Source: Mytilus galloprovincialis (lineage: Eukaryota > Mollusca > Bivalvia > Mytilida > Mytilidae). From it: 64,000 nt of DNA. The stretch is from contig NC_134845.1 of NCBI RefSeq assembly GCF_965363235.1, forward strand, positions 10,850,101 through 10,914,100. Direction: 5' to 3'. Shown one piece after another: positions 22,787 through 33,591 of this stretch. The first letter of the stretch is position 1. Each line of letters opens with the position of its first letter. The position numbers and the translations under genes are program-made. Below the pieces are notes generated by a model. It saw only the letters and a program-made list of their open reading frames with translations. It did no database searches and was not told the origin of the DNA.

Positions 22787-23490
22787 TTTGAAAATATACT
22801 CAAGGTTTAAGAAAAAAAATAAGCAAAATGATCAACATATCCAAGGATTACAATTGTACATAATTCAATTCACTACTTTTATACAAACAAATTGGAAATG
22901 TGCCATAAATGAATAAAGGGTATATGTTTTTTGATAATTGTTCCATAGATTGATTTTTGAACAAAAAATCTATTAGGTCTTTCAATAATTTGTCGCAAAA
23001 TTGTTATGAAAGGACTAGTTTTTAAGATAACGATTGGTATAAAAATACACTTTGAATTTGGTTAAATCACTTGGAAAGTGTAAACAAAGTTATTTTAACC
23101 TACTTGTTATATATACTTTCTAAACAAAATTATTTCTCATATACATTATTATTATTAAATGTCGTCAAGACCCTACAATTGTTGAGATAGCTTTACTTTC
23201 ACTTTAATTGTTATATCATTCATTGTGCAATTTAATTATAATCTCCTCTAACTAAATAATTAAAAATGTGGTGACTATGATGAACGCATATATCCCATCG
23301 AATTTGAAATGAATGATATCACAGATACAGTTGAGTACGTCTCATATCTTAACTGATATTTAGAAATTGACAATGATCATCGATTGAGAACAAAACCTTA
23401 TGACAAAAGGGGAGATTTCAATCACCTAATTATGAACTTTACATTTCTGTGAAGCAATATTCCAGTAAAGCCTGCATGTGGTGTATATAT
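22787..23490. other. Upstream region of channel gene A
   Basis: AT-rich, with no second gene. It would contain the 5' leader and promoter of the minus-strand channel gene. A TA dinucleotide run at 23,484-23,501 marks the start of the tandem array. Confidence 0.45.
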
Positions 23491-23501
23491 ATATATATAT
23501 A

Positions 23502-24766
23502 CAACTCGTCTAAACATCAACCCAACAATGTTAGATCTGTAAATTTGCTTTCGCAAATTTTTGGTTCTTCCCTCGCCGGGATTCAAACCCATGCTACTGT
23601 GATATCGTGACACCAAATCGCCTGCACTGCAGCCGTCCCGCTAGACCACACGACCACCTGGGCTCTCATAAAAAAAGCTTTCGCTGGCCGTGTGTTACCT
23701 TTCCACGTCAGTTTTAATCTAGCGGCGTACTGCAGTACATGATATATAAGGCATGAAGATGTTATTGTTACAGATCAGCTAAATTATCTATAGTAAATGA
23801 TCCTACAAATTAATGTAAGATACAGTCACAGAAAATAATTATATTTATAAGTACGTCTGAGTCAGTGACAACCCTACAACAGATGTATCCATCGGATCGC
23901 CATCAATGATGGTGATACATGGCTGTGTACATAATGTATATACAACTCGTCTAAACATCAACCCAACAATGTTAGATCTGTAAATTTGCTTTCGCAAATT
24001 TTTGGTTCTTCCCTCGCCGGGATTCGAACCCATGCTACTGTGATATCGTGACACCAAATCGCCTGCACTGCAGCCGTCCCGCTAGACCACACGACCACCT
24101 GGGCTCTCATAAAAAGAGCTTTCGCTGGCCGTGTGTTACCTTTCCACGTCAGTTTTAATCTAACGGCGTACTGCAGTACATGATATATAAGGCATGAAGA
24201 TGTTATTGTTACAGATCAGCTAAATTATCTATAGTAAAGGATCCTACAAATTAATGTAAGATACAGTCACAGAAAATAATTATATTTATAAGTACGTCTG
24301 AGTCAGTGACAACCCTACAACAGATGTATCCATCGGATCGCCATCAATGATGGTGATACATGGCTGTGTACATAATGTATATGCAACTCGTCTAAACATC
24401 AACCCAACAATGTTAGATCTGTAAATTTGCTTTCGCAAATTTTTGGTTCTTCCCTCGCCGGGATTCGAACCCATGCTACTGTGATATCGTGACACCAAAT
24501 CGCCTGCACTGCAGCCGTCCCGCTAGACCACACGACCACCTGGGCTCTCATAAAAAGAGCTTTCGCTGGCCGTGTGTTACCTTTCCACGTCAGTTTTAAT
24601 CTAGCGGCGTACTGCAGTACATGATATATAAGGCATGAAGATGTTATTGTTACAGATCAGCTAAATTATCTATAGTAAAGGATCCTACAAATTAATGTAA
24701 GATACAGTCACAGAAAATAATTATATTTATAAGTACGTCTGAGTCAGTGACAACCCTACAACAGAT
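23502..24766. repeat. Tandem array of a 441-bp unit, nearly three copies
   Basis: CAACTCGTCTAAACATCAAC starts at 23,502, 23,943 and 24,384, an exact 441-bp period. The units look more than 98% identical; visible differences include TTCAAACCC versus TTCGAACCC in the first B box. The third unit is cut at about 24,766 by the next element. Each unit contains a tRNA-like pol III head in minus orientation. The repeated minus-strand frames of 64-70 codons simply follow the repeat and are not credited as genes. High identity points to a recent tandem duplication. Confidence 0.88.
23571..24546 (-). repeat. tRNA-derived SINE-like heads, three copies (23,571-23,664; 24,012-24,105; 24,453-24,546)
   Basis: On the minus strand each copy has an A box TGGTCTAGCGG and, about 50 bases later, a B box GGTTCGAATCC (GGTTTGAATCC in the 23,571 copy). 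Both match the split pol III promoter of tRNA genes. The ends do not pair into an acceptor stem, so these are not working tRNAs but the head of a tRNA-derived SINE. In minus sense the head is followed by AAGAACCAAAAATTTGCGAA and a body of about 350 bp. Confidence 0.75.
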
Positions 24767-24768
24767 AT

Positions 24769-24951
24769 ATATATAACAAGTCTAAAAGGGTACAACATCA
24801 CCAAAAACACAATAAAACGAACAATATGTTAGATATTTCGGATAACAGATATCCATCCTCGGTAATTGCACGATGACAAATGAATCATGTCAATTCAAAT
24901 TAAGACTCTATCAAAATCTTGAAATTTATACAATATGAGCGAACGCTGGAA
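24769..24951 (+). repeat. Left inverted terminal repeat of the compact PLE
   Basis: It starts ATATATAACAAGTCTAAAAG and ends GCGAACGCTGGAA. It overlaps the first codons of the endonuclease frame, so the inverted end runs into the coding part. Confidence 0.85.
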
Positions 24952-25279
24952 GGATGGTGCAAGTCATTGTGGTAACAAACGATGTCTGACTTGCCACTCC
25001 ACTGGGTCTGTGTACACAATATTTTGTAATGTAACTTGCAAAACCCAGAATGTTGTATACATTCTTCAGTGTCGATGTGGCATGCAGTATGTTGGCGAGA
25101 CAGAACAGCCATTCAACAAACGCATGAATGGGCACGCCCAAGCTGATCTTAAAAAACTTACCATCACCATCATAGATCACAACGAGGACTGGTCAAAGGC
25201 CGACAGACTTGCTCGGGAAAGTTTTTGGATAAGAAAGCTCAGGACAGTTTTCCCAGAGGGCATTAACGAAAAAACATAG
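24935..25279 (+). CDS. GIY-YIG endonuclease domain protein of a Penelope-like element
   Basis: The 114-residue frame begins with a Cys/His cluster (CGNKRCLTC at about 12-20, CNVTC at 31-35). It then has the GIY-YIG core: VVYILQC (about 40-46), MQYVGE (50-55), NKRMNGH (61-67) with the conserved Arg, and RESFWIRKL (95-103) with the metal-binding Glu. It ends EGINEKT. The two Tyr, the Arg and the Glu expected for nicking activity are all visible. Compared with relatives I remember, the stretch between GHAQADLKK and LTITIIDHN is short by some 20-25 residues, so the fold may be impaired. The start is the first Met, which lies inside the left terminal repeat. In full elements this domain makes the nick that primes reverse transcription. 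Confidence 0.78.
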   Translation: MSERWKDGASHCGNKRCLTCHSTGSVYTIFCNVTCKTQNVVYILQCRCGMQYVGETEQPFNKRMNGHAQADLKKLTITIIDHNEDWSKADRLARESFWIRKLRTVFPEGINEKT

Positions 25280-25404
25280 AAGAGTCACTCATTTTCCCTA
25301 CCATCACTAATTTTCTGCCATTACTTGTGTCCAGTAACTCCGGCTTCCGTACTGGACTCTTACACTTTTCAGGAATTTTTGAGTTCTACTAGTTTTAATT
25401 ACAG

Positions 25405-25680
25405 TTGGCAGGGATGTGTAAATACGCAGCCACGTTCTATTACTTAACCTTAGTAAAAATTTATTACTCATTTTTCTTATCATCTAATTACTATATTTTT
25501 GGGATGTTTAAAAACGCAGTCTCTGTTGCAATTGCTCTACCGTTGTCATATTTTAAATATTATACCAGCTTAGATCTGTCAGGACTGTTTTTTGGGACTG
25601 TATTTCCGCGCAGTTGCTTAACATCTCAACTGTCACCACCTTTGGGAATTTAGAGTTGTGCCAGTTCACATCGTAAATAA
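25405..25680 (+). repeat. Three diverged GGGATGT units in the PLE non-coding tail
   Basis: Units start at about 25,411 (GGGATGTGTAAATACGCAGC), 25,501 (GGGATGTTTAAAAACGCAG) and 25,595 (GGGACTGTATTTCCGCGCAG). Each continues through TTGTC or TGTCACC to an ACCAG/GCCAGTTCACATC-type end. They are 85-95 bp long and heavily diverged, so they are much older than the insertion. Related units occur at 10,262-10,480. Confidence 0.6.
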
Positions 25681-25741
25681 CTATTTTTATTTTGGCACAT
25701 CTTTGAAGTCTTTGCGCCGTGTTTGGAAATTTTAAAAATTG

Positions 25742-25924
25742 TTCCAGCGTTCGCTCAAATTGTATAAATTTCAAGATATTGATAGAGTCTTAATTTGAAT
25801 TGACATGATTCATTTGTCATCGTGCAATTACCGAGGAAGGATATCTGTTATCCGAAATATCTAACATATTGTTCGTTTTATTGTGTTTTTGGTGATGTTG
25901 TACCCTTTTAGACTTGTTATATAT
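25742..25924 (-). repeat. Right inverted terminal repeat of the compact PLE
   Basis: It begins TTCCAGCGTTCGCTC and ends GACTTGTTATATAT, the mirror of the left end. The overlapping minus-strand frame of 73 codons has no motif and is not credited. Confidence 0.85.
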
Positions 25925-26957
25925 TATATTTTGTAGTGTACTGAATCGTTTTTATGATCCATCGCCCCGTAAGATTTATCGTCGACTATTTATTCAGTCA
26001 TTTAATATATATATATATATCTCAAGTACTACGACAATCGCGTTTCCTATCACGATCTTTTCAATAGAGGATTTCTGCTAACAAGAAATCTATTTAAACA
26101 TGATGAATGATATTCTTTATTATCCTTGTAGAGAAAATCTAATTTTGTTTACTTGGCTTTTCAATAATATTTTATAGGGTTTTATAGATTTGTCTTGCTA
26201 TATAGTTTTGCATGAAGACAAATTTTGAGAACTATCCGTCTCTTTAGGGATAGTATTTCTTACATGTGTACACCAGGAATATACACTTGTGCATCTAACA
26301 TCGTTCAGATTTAAAATGTTTCATTTGATAGGCGATTGGAATCTAATGTATGTAGTCCAGTCATATATAATAAAGACTGGAGTCTTATGTAGTTATTTAT
26401 TCGTAACAATTGTTATTTTTTTTTAGCATTTTCTAACACCTAATATGTATTAAGTGAAAGATAAATGAACTGTTTGAAAATGTGATTTATCGGTAAGACA
26501 ACATGAACCAACAGTTTTGTATTACCGTTTGCACAAGCGTTTGCTTTTAAAAATAGGTAGACACGAATTCATCATGCAAACATTATAATTGGGATGACTT
26601 TTAAATGACCTTAGCAGTGGCAGATCTAGGGGATATGGGTTACGGGATACAGCCTTTAACATGGAGCCTGCACTCACAAAGCAGCGACCTATAAAGGGCC
26701 CCAAAATTACTAGTGTAAAACCATTGAAACAGGAAAACCAATTGTCTTATATATATATATAAACAAGAAACACTTATGAACTACATCAAAGAACGACACC
26801 CATTGAAAAACAGGTTCCTGACTTAGAACAGGTGTAAACAAATGCAGCGGGTTTAAACATTTTAACAGGCGCAATGAAGTAAAAGTGAAACATCACAATA
26901 TACAAAGACACACCATATAATATCAATTCAAATGGCTTGACTCAATCAAAAGACATA
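25925..26957. other. Spacer; includes a weak R2/PLE-tail remnant
   Basis: No gene was recognised. At about 26,795-26,880 the order CCATTGAAAAACAGGTTCCT, GACTTAGAACAGGTG, GCAGCGGGTTTAAACA is a decayed match to the R2/PLE tail motif found at 3,750 and 50,635. TA runs lie near 26,008 and 26,748. Confidence 0.45.
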
Positions 26958-28486
26958 TGGGTCATTTTCAAAAAATGTCGAATTTTGAAATTGAAAAATT
27001 TATTAAAAGTTACTTATTCAAACAACCCTCTACATAAGCAAATCAAAACAAACAGTACTTTAAGAACAACATATTAAAAGATGCAATCTTAATGATGTCA
27101 TACAAGAATATCTTGAAACATTTTTTGATCGGTGGTACAATATTTTGTCTATCCTGTTACCATTTTCAAAAGAAATTTTGGGTTATTAAGAAAAGGTTTA
27201 GATAAAATGTTAAGCTTGTTTAACGTTACCAATTAGATTGTTTTCAAGAGAATAAACTTCTATATATATTCATTCTGTAAAATAATAGATTATTTGCCAA
27301 TTTTCTAGGTTGTACTGAAAAATGGCTCTAAAAATTGGTTTTCAAAGGTTGTAAAAATTACCACCAGTAATGCAAGTCTAAGATAGCAATTTATATTGTT
27401 CGGCCTTTTTCCACCCTTTCGAATAAACCCAACATCAAGTAAATCCCTCATAAGTTAATTTACTTTTCTCTTTATTTCGTTGGTAACAGGAACGTACGTT
27501 TCTGATATATCACTATATAAAAGTCTATCCTGTTACCTTTTTGTCTATCCTGTTACCGATATCAGTATTGCACCTGCAAATGCTTAATTGGGAAGATTAA
27601 GACGTTATAACCTTAAGATGAGTTCAAACAATGAAATATTTCATTCGTTTTCCACCTACATGTTAAGATAAAAAAATTAACGACGTGTTTGTCTATAATT
27701 GTCTATCCTGTTACTGTAACCATAGCAACCATAGTAACAGGATAGACATAACAGGATAGACAAATTTCTTCGTTTTTGATTGCTGTTGTGAAATAACTAC
27801 TCCCTTTGGTGAAGTGATTATGGTTTTCTATTGTGAATTTGGTTTCCAACACGTTATTGCACTTTTTACAACCATACTGTTAGTGTAATTAATCAAAATG
27901 GTCGGTAACAGCATAGACATGAAAAAAAGTACGCTCTATTTTTTTCACTAAATGTCTTGAAATTTCTTTTCTCTACACTGTCGTTCAAGAAACGAGGCGT
28001 TTTAAATGTAAAGATTACTTTGCATTTTTGAAATCAACACTGACTGATTCAATATTCATAGGGAGAATAATTTAACGACTGATTTAAGTAGCGGTAACAG
28101 GATAGACATGAACCTCCTGTACGCTGATTGAATTTAGTTTGTAGATAATCTGTTACATACAATGATAAAGAAGCTACGATTTTTCGTTAGAATTATAATT
28201 AACGTTCTTAAAAAGTCTCTTTTGCAGATATCAAGGCGATCAGAAAATCGGAAAAAAATCATTTGAAATGTGTTTTTCTGACAATGTACGCACACAAATA
28301 CCCCCAAAATCGGCCTTAAATGCAGTTTAATCTTATCAAAAAAGATGTAAGGTTTGTTTATTATTAATGTTCTGAATCACAAATCCGAAAAGCTTTCATT
28401 TATACCATTACAACTGAAATTTCCATTAGAAATAAAACTTTTAGCATGGGTGTACTGAAAATTCGACATTTTTTGAAAATGACCCA
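26958..28486. mobile_element. TIR element (1,529 bp) with a mirrored array of TGTCTATCCTGTTAC
   Basis: A perfect 29-bp inverted repeat bounds it: TGGGTCATTTTCAAAAAATG at 26,958 and its inverse ending at 28,486. It is flanked by TA on each side, a TA target-site duplication. Inside, the 15-mer TGTCTATCCTGTTAC lies forward at 27,146, 27,523, 27,542 and 27,700. It lies inverted at 27,734, 27,749, 27,904 (one change) and 28,093. The orientation flips at a short hairpin around 27,700-27,760. No transposase frame is present. The motif array may be transposase binding sites, or it may serve another function. Confidence 0.8.
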
Positions 28487-29455
28487 TATAATCATCAACA
28501 GTCAAACATACACTGAACGAATACATTAGATCTATGACACAATGTAAGTACATGCATGTCGTGTTTGCTACTTCGTGAATATATTTAGTTTTGTATATGA
28601 TAATTTGTCTCGCCTTAATTATTAGATAGTAAATGAGCTGGTGTGTTTTTCAGTGATCAATATAATTTTACAGAGTGTCCATTTGAAAACGGGCTTTTGC
28701 ATGTTTCTTAAGGTATATGAGAATAAACTCGCTACTTGTAAATTTTTAAGTTTTGGGTAGCATAAACTTGGAAATGACTTCAAATCCAGTATTCGTAAAA
28801 TTGTTCGAAGACGAGTCCAACTTTGAAATCGAATTTGGCATTAGTTGCCTTTACTAGTTTCTGTCTAAGTATACCAACAATTCTATAGAAACTCATTACC
28901 CTAGTTCATATTTATCGGACGAATTATGTCGCTCAACCAGTTACGCGAACCTGATATGAACAACTTACTTGTAATGTAAATTAAGCTACGGCCATGACAA
29001 ACCTGTTTCATCAAAATAATGTTCGTTTTCGCCAAATCCAATCTAGATATTCACTGAGGTACAAATCTGTAATGTTATGTAATTCTTTAATTTGATCCTT
29101 GAAAGACAATTCTACTAATAAACTGTTTCATGGCGGCAAAAAGAATCCTTACATACTTGATTTCGTTAAGACATCCTTCCACAAAACAAGTATGGTCTTT
29201 AAAGGAAACTAACGTAAACGACGGATGCAATTTATCATCAGTTAATAATTGCCATCTGAATGTTTTCTTTATCTGTTGCATAGTTCTGGATCATTTAAAT
29301 ATCAGAAAGAATATTTTATGCTTTGAATCATGACAATGAATCTTGAAAAAACATAACGCAGACGTAAAATATTACCTAAAGCCGCCAATTTTATGCAATG
29401 TAAAATTAACCATATAGGCTATGTTTATCTGTAGAATAAAGTTTAACTATTGACT
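28487..29455. other. Spacer with no gene recognised
   Basis: Small frames at 29,087-29,333 overlap on both strands and have no motif. The stretch would include the 3' untranslated region of the minus-strand M4 exon ending at 29,456. Confidence 0.4.
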
Positions 29456-29610
29456 TTATGCCACATTTTCCCTTCCATCAAAAAGTTTATAACTGAAGAA
29501 AGCATACACGCCTCCATATGCGAAGAACATTAGAACATAAAATATTTTATCCCATTGTGCAGCCTTTTGTTTCCTTCTTTCCTTGTTTTCTATTAAATTG
29601 GTGGTAAAAT
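29456..29610 (-). CDS. M4 exon of a second nicotinic-type channel gene (probably gene B)
   Basis: A textbook acceptor (TTATGTTTCAG on the minus strand) opens a frame starting in phase 1: FTTNLIENKERRKQKAAQWD, then KIFYVLMFFAYGGVYAFFSY, ending DGRENVA and a stop. It matches the last exon of gene A (RKQKAA ... GRENVA) in order, length and phase. The helix is the fourth membrane segment of a Cys-loop receptor. No other channel main exon lies on the minus strand upstream except the pseudogene at 48,021-49,076, 18.4 kb away. I infer it belongs to that gene, with the intron swollen by insertions. The exon itself looks intact. Confidence 0.68.
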
Positions 29611-29679
29611 CTGAAACATAATATATATATATATACAGTTGGTCACGTTTAAAAATTTTGAACAACAAAGGTTAATAAA

Positions 29680-29935
29680 GTCTGTACAAGAGAGGCAAAA
29701 AAAAAAAACAAAGGGACATTCAAACTCATAAATCGAAAATAAATTAACAACGCCATGGCTGAACAATAAAAGATCAACAGAAAGAATAGTACACAAAACA
29801 CAACAAAGAAAACTAAGGACTAAGCTTAATTAATCTCGAAAAAAATGGGGGTGATCTCAGATGCTCCTGACGGGTAATGAGATCCTACTCCACATGTGAC
29901 ACCCGTCGTGTTGAGCATGTTAGTATAAACCCGGA
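29680..29935 (-). mobile_element. Penelope-like element (type 2) 3' tail fragment
   Basis: The order GGACATTCAAACTCATAAAT, AACGCCATGGCT, GGGGTGATCTCAGATGCTCC, TCCACATGTGACACCCGTCG matches the tail that follows the reverse-transcriptase fragment at 33,592-34,200. Non-coding and truncated. Confidence 0.65.
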
Positions 29936-30189
29936 AATAAGTAGAAAGTTTACCTGTAAATTTCTATAACATTCGTAATAAAAATACAATACAAACATGT
30001 AGTATTAAATATTTGTTTAGGTCTAATCAGAAGTGTTCGGAACCAGTATAAGGAAATAAACAGTGGTCAATTTTACGGTGATCTATACAATAGTTGCTAA
30101 CAGATAAGTCAGTTGGTAACTGGTGGTTTTGTATGTTACTAGTTATTAAGTGGATCGAATGTAGAACTATAAACTGAAGCGTATAGTTG

Positions 30190-30560
30190 CTAAAAGAGGG
30201 ACCAAAGATACCAAAGGAACAGTCATAAATCGAAAATAAACCGACAACGCCTGGCTAAAAATGAAAAAGACAAAAAGACAAACATTAGAACACATGCCAC
30301 AACATAGAAAACTAAAGAATAACTAACACGAACCCCACCAAAAACTAGGGGTGATCTCAGGTGCTCCGAAAGGGTAAGCAGATCCTGCTCCACATGTGGC
30401 ATCCGTCGTGTTGCTTATGTGATAACAAGTCCGGTAAAAAGTCTAATTCGGTAGGTCACATTCATGAAAGGGAAGGGGATTGTAGTTACGACGTAAGGAA
30501 CATATCCGATATCATTTGTGAAACGGTTAGTCCAAAATATATAAGTCATTTGGAAACTTG
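30190..30560 (-). mobile_element. Penelope-like element (type 2) 3' tail fragment
   Basis: It matches 33,592-33,810 in order, including AACACGAACCCCACCAAAAA, TCCACATGTGGCATCCGTCG and GTCTAATTCGGTAGGTCACA. The 72-codon plus-strand frame inside it is a by-product of the repeat. Confidence 0.7.
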
Positions 30561-30840
30561 TGGTTTTGTATGTTACTAGTTATTTTAAATTGGATCGAAT
30601 GTAGAACTATAAACTGAAGCATACATTGTAAACGATACCGACATACCCTAATTTTAAGATATAACCCCTATTCTGAAACATTTCCCAAATTTGAAATATA
30701 TCCTTATTCTGAGACTTTACCTTAAATCTGAGACGTTACCTTTTATCAAAGATCTTTATCCAGTCACTATAAAGTTATCGTCCAACCGGATATCCCACTA
30801 TTTTAGTCCACTCTTCCGACGTTAATTTCTAAACAATATC

Positions 30841-32325
30841 AATAAACAAATATGCGGCGGGTTAAACATGTTTATGAGATATCAACCCTTCCCGTATACC
30901 TCTAACCAATGTAGAAAAGTAAACACACAACAATACGCACATTACAATTCAGTTCAAAAGAATTCCGAGTCTGATATCAGAAGATGTAACCAAAGAAAAT
31001 AAACAAAATGACAATAATACATAAATAACAACTGACTACTAGCAGTTAACTGACATGCCAGCTCCAGACATCAATTAAACTTATTGAAAGATTATGTCGT
31101 CATCATATGACGATCAGGCACAATCCTTCCCGTTAGGGGTTTAGTATCATACCATCATAACATATATGAGAAGAACATGACCCGTGTCATGCCAACAACT
31201 GGTTTTTAAATAAATGTGTCTAGTTCCGATGCAAAGACCCTATAAGTGAATCAATATTAACGCCAAAATATGCAATCTTTAATGACCTAACAACAGTATC
31301 GTAACTATATCCCGTCTTAATAAGTCTATTTAAAGGTTTTGTTAGTTTCTGAGGTGAATACTGACATTTTTGTGCTTTATAAAGAATATTTCCATAAAAA
31401 TTGAATGTGGAATACCTGAACGTATAATAAGTCTGCATGTAAAGCTATATTTACGAATGATGTCCTTATACCGATGATAAAATTTAGTAAATGTTTTGAC
31501 AAGTTTGTGATATCGAAAACCCTGGTGTTATAATTTTTCAGTAATACATAAATTTCTCTCGTTAAAATCTAAAACATTGTTACATACACGAGCGAATCGT
31601 ACAAGTTGAGATATATAAACACCGAAAGATGGTGACAAGGGAACGTCACCATCTAAAAAAGGATGATGAAAGACAGGAAATGAAAAGTCAATTTTTTTAT
31701 CATATATTTTAGTATTAAGCTTTCCGTTAATGATATAGATATCAAGATCGAGGAAAGGGCGGTGGTCATTGTTTGTATTAGCTTTATTTAAAGTAAAATC
31801 AACAGGATAAACTTCTTTAGTATACATACTGAATTCGTCATTATTGAGAGCCAAAATATCATCCAAATATCTAAAAGTATTATTAAATTTGTGTGACAGA
31901 TGTTGTTTCGATGGGTCTTTACGGATTTTTGTCATAAATTGTAAGTCATAGCAATACAAAAAATGGTCTGCAATAAGTGGTGCACAGCTAGTCCCAATTG
32001 AAATTCCGATAACATGACGATATACGGAATCTCCAAAGCGAACACAAATGTTATCTAGTAAAAATTCAAGGGCAGATATAGTATAAAAGCATGTCCAATT
32101 GACAAAGTGTTTTTGTTTATTGCTACTTAAAATGACCTAAAAGAGTTTGAACATATATTTTCACATTCTGACTTTTTAAAAGCCCATTTAATTAGGTGTG
32201 TGAATTTTTTCTTAATGAGAATGTGGGGCAATGTGGTATATAGGGTAGAAAAATCAAAACTTTGAACAGATTCAAAATTACCAATATATGCATGTAATTT
32301 ATCAAGTACTTCCAACGAGTTCTAG
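30841..32325 (-). mobile_element. Penelope-like element (type 1), 5'-truncated copy with reverse transcriptase remnants
   Basis: In minus sense it starts near 32,325 with SFDFSTLYTTLPHILIKK (RT motif A region). It runs through TFRYLDDILALN (motif C), HRPFLDLDIYI and SPSFGVYISQLVRFARVC to a tail region with YSYDTVVRSLKIAYFG, and ends in a 380-bp non-coding tail at 30,841-31,220. The motif order and the GVYISQL..RFAR block are those of Penelope-like reverse transcriptases of marine invertebrates. No GIY-YIG domain follows in this type. The copy is broken in a few places and is not functional. It closely resembles 50,380-51,690. Confidence 0.75.
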
Positions 32326-32945
32326 ACACTTCAAAAGTAATTAATTCCACTATTTTCGAATGTATATTTCATTATAATACGTGATTTTAATTGGCTATTC
32401 TGCAATCTCGCGTTATTCCTTAAGCAACTTCATAACACAATAACATTTATCATTTATAATGACACGAGTTCACACAGTAAAGTGCGTAGGTAAATTAAAT
32501 AAAAACTTGATAAAAATCGTGTTTCCATGATCCTAGCTAATAAATGTAATTATAAGTATTGAATGCTTACAATACAGTTCGTTTCTGTGTGTTTAACATT
32601 TCGGTGTTGTGTCTCTGTTGTGTCGTAGTTCTCTTATATTTGATACGTTTCCCTCAGTTTTAGTTTGTATCCAGGATTTGTTTTTTCTCTATCAATTAAT
32701 GAATTTTGAACAGTGTTATACAACTGTTGCCTTTATTTGTAACTGCAAATGGTTGTAAAAGCGTTGACTGTGCGCACATTTTTTAAACGCTTTCCCACCC
32801 CAATGAAGTTAAAAAAAGAAGCATTCTATAATTAATTGAAAAACATCGTCAATATTGATAAAATATAATCATCAAATCAAATCAAAGTTTAACTTATTGT
32901 CGATTAATAAAAATTTGATTATATTTGATTATTTGATCTTTTGTC

Positions 32946-33430
32946 TTAAAGTTTGGTTTTCAACCGACCCTCATTGTCAATTAACAGGTGTAAGTCAAGA
33001 TATGAGTCAGACTTAACTGTATCTGTTCTGTATGAAGTCAACCGCTTAATAATAAAGAAACAAGTCGGCAAGTAGAGGAGCACACTTTGTTTCCATTGGA
33101 ATGCTAACAGTCTGTTGAAAAACACGTCCTCCAAACGTAAAAAAAATGTTGTCAATAATGAAATCAAGCATTTCAGTTACAGAGAATTTGTTGTTTGAAT
33201 CAGAGTGATTCTTTACAAAGTAGGATATATTCCTCCCCAAGACAAGATACTTGTAACTACGTTCGCCACCTTTGATTGCTAATGATATAGATGTTAATAA
33301 TTTAGAAAGAGGTTTCGTGGAGCACTTTAAAGACCCAGCAATATTCATTTGCTTGTAAGGACACTTATGTAGTTGAAGTATTCCAAACAGTGAGACATGT
33401 ATCTTTAAACGCATTAATTTGAAGACAAAA
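32946..33430 (-). mobile_element. Penelope-like element (type 2), internally deleted reverse transcriptase fragment
   Basis: Recognisable blocks in minus sense are AGSLKCSTKPLSKLLTS, RSYKYLVLGRNISYFVKNHS, MLDFIIDNIFFTFGGRVFQQ, CAPLLADLFLYY and SYLDLHLLIDNEGRLKTKL. They come from one reverse transcriptase but parts between them are missing, so this is a decayed, rearranged copy. Confidence 0.7.
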
Positions 33431-33450
33431 ATATATAATAAAAAAAGAAT

Positions 33451-33590
33451 AGTATGATTGCCAATGAGACAACTATCCACCAAAGTTCAAATAAAGTGGA
33501 AGTAAGCAATTATATGCACCCGTAAGGCTATTAATAATGAATAAAACCATACCGTATAATCGGCTTTTAAAGGCCCTAGGCCTTGCATTA
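33451..33590 (+). repeat. Repeat family R2, copy
   Basis: GTATGATTGCCAATGAGACA, ACTATCCACCAAAG, TAAGGCTATTAATAATGAAT, CCATACCGTATAATCGGCTT is a diverged version of the 17,690 copy. It abuts the PLE tail at 33,592. Confidence 0.65.
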
Positions 33591-33591
33591 A

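Larger units (their letters stand above)
24769..25924 (+). mobile_element. Compact Penelope-like element with 183-bp inverted ends and a GIY-YIG frame
   Basis: The segment 24,769-24,951 is repeated in inverted form at 25,742-25,924 with about three mismatches in 183 bp. Between them lies one frame with a GIY-YIG endonuclease domain (24,935-25,279), and then about 460 bp of non-coding sequence holding three diverged GGGATGT units. GIY-YIG domains fused to reverse transcriptase are typical of Penelope-like elements. Their terminal 'pLTRs' are known to occur in inverted as well as direct orientation. No reverse transcriptase is present here, so the copy must depend on a relative. The near-identity of its ends suggests recent mobility. 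Confidence 0.75.

Noticed and set aside
23422-24498. Three near-identical minus-strand proteins of 64-70 residues
   Set aside because: They only follow the 441-bp tandem unit, read through its tRNA-like head, and lack any domain.
23571-24546. Three tRNA genes
   Set aside because: A and B boxes are present, but the ends cannot pair into an acceptor stem and the copies lie in a repeat. They are tRNA-derived SINE heads.
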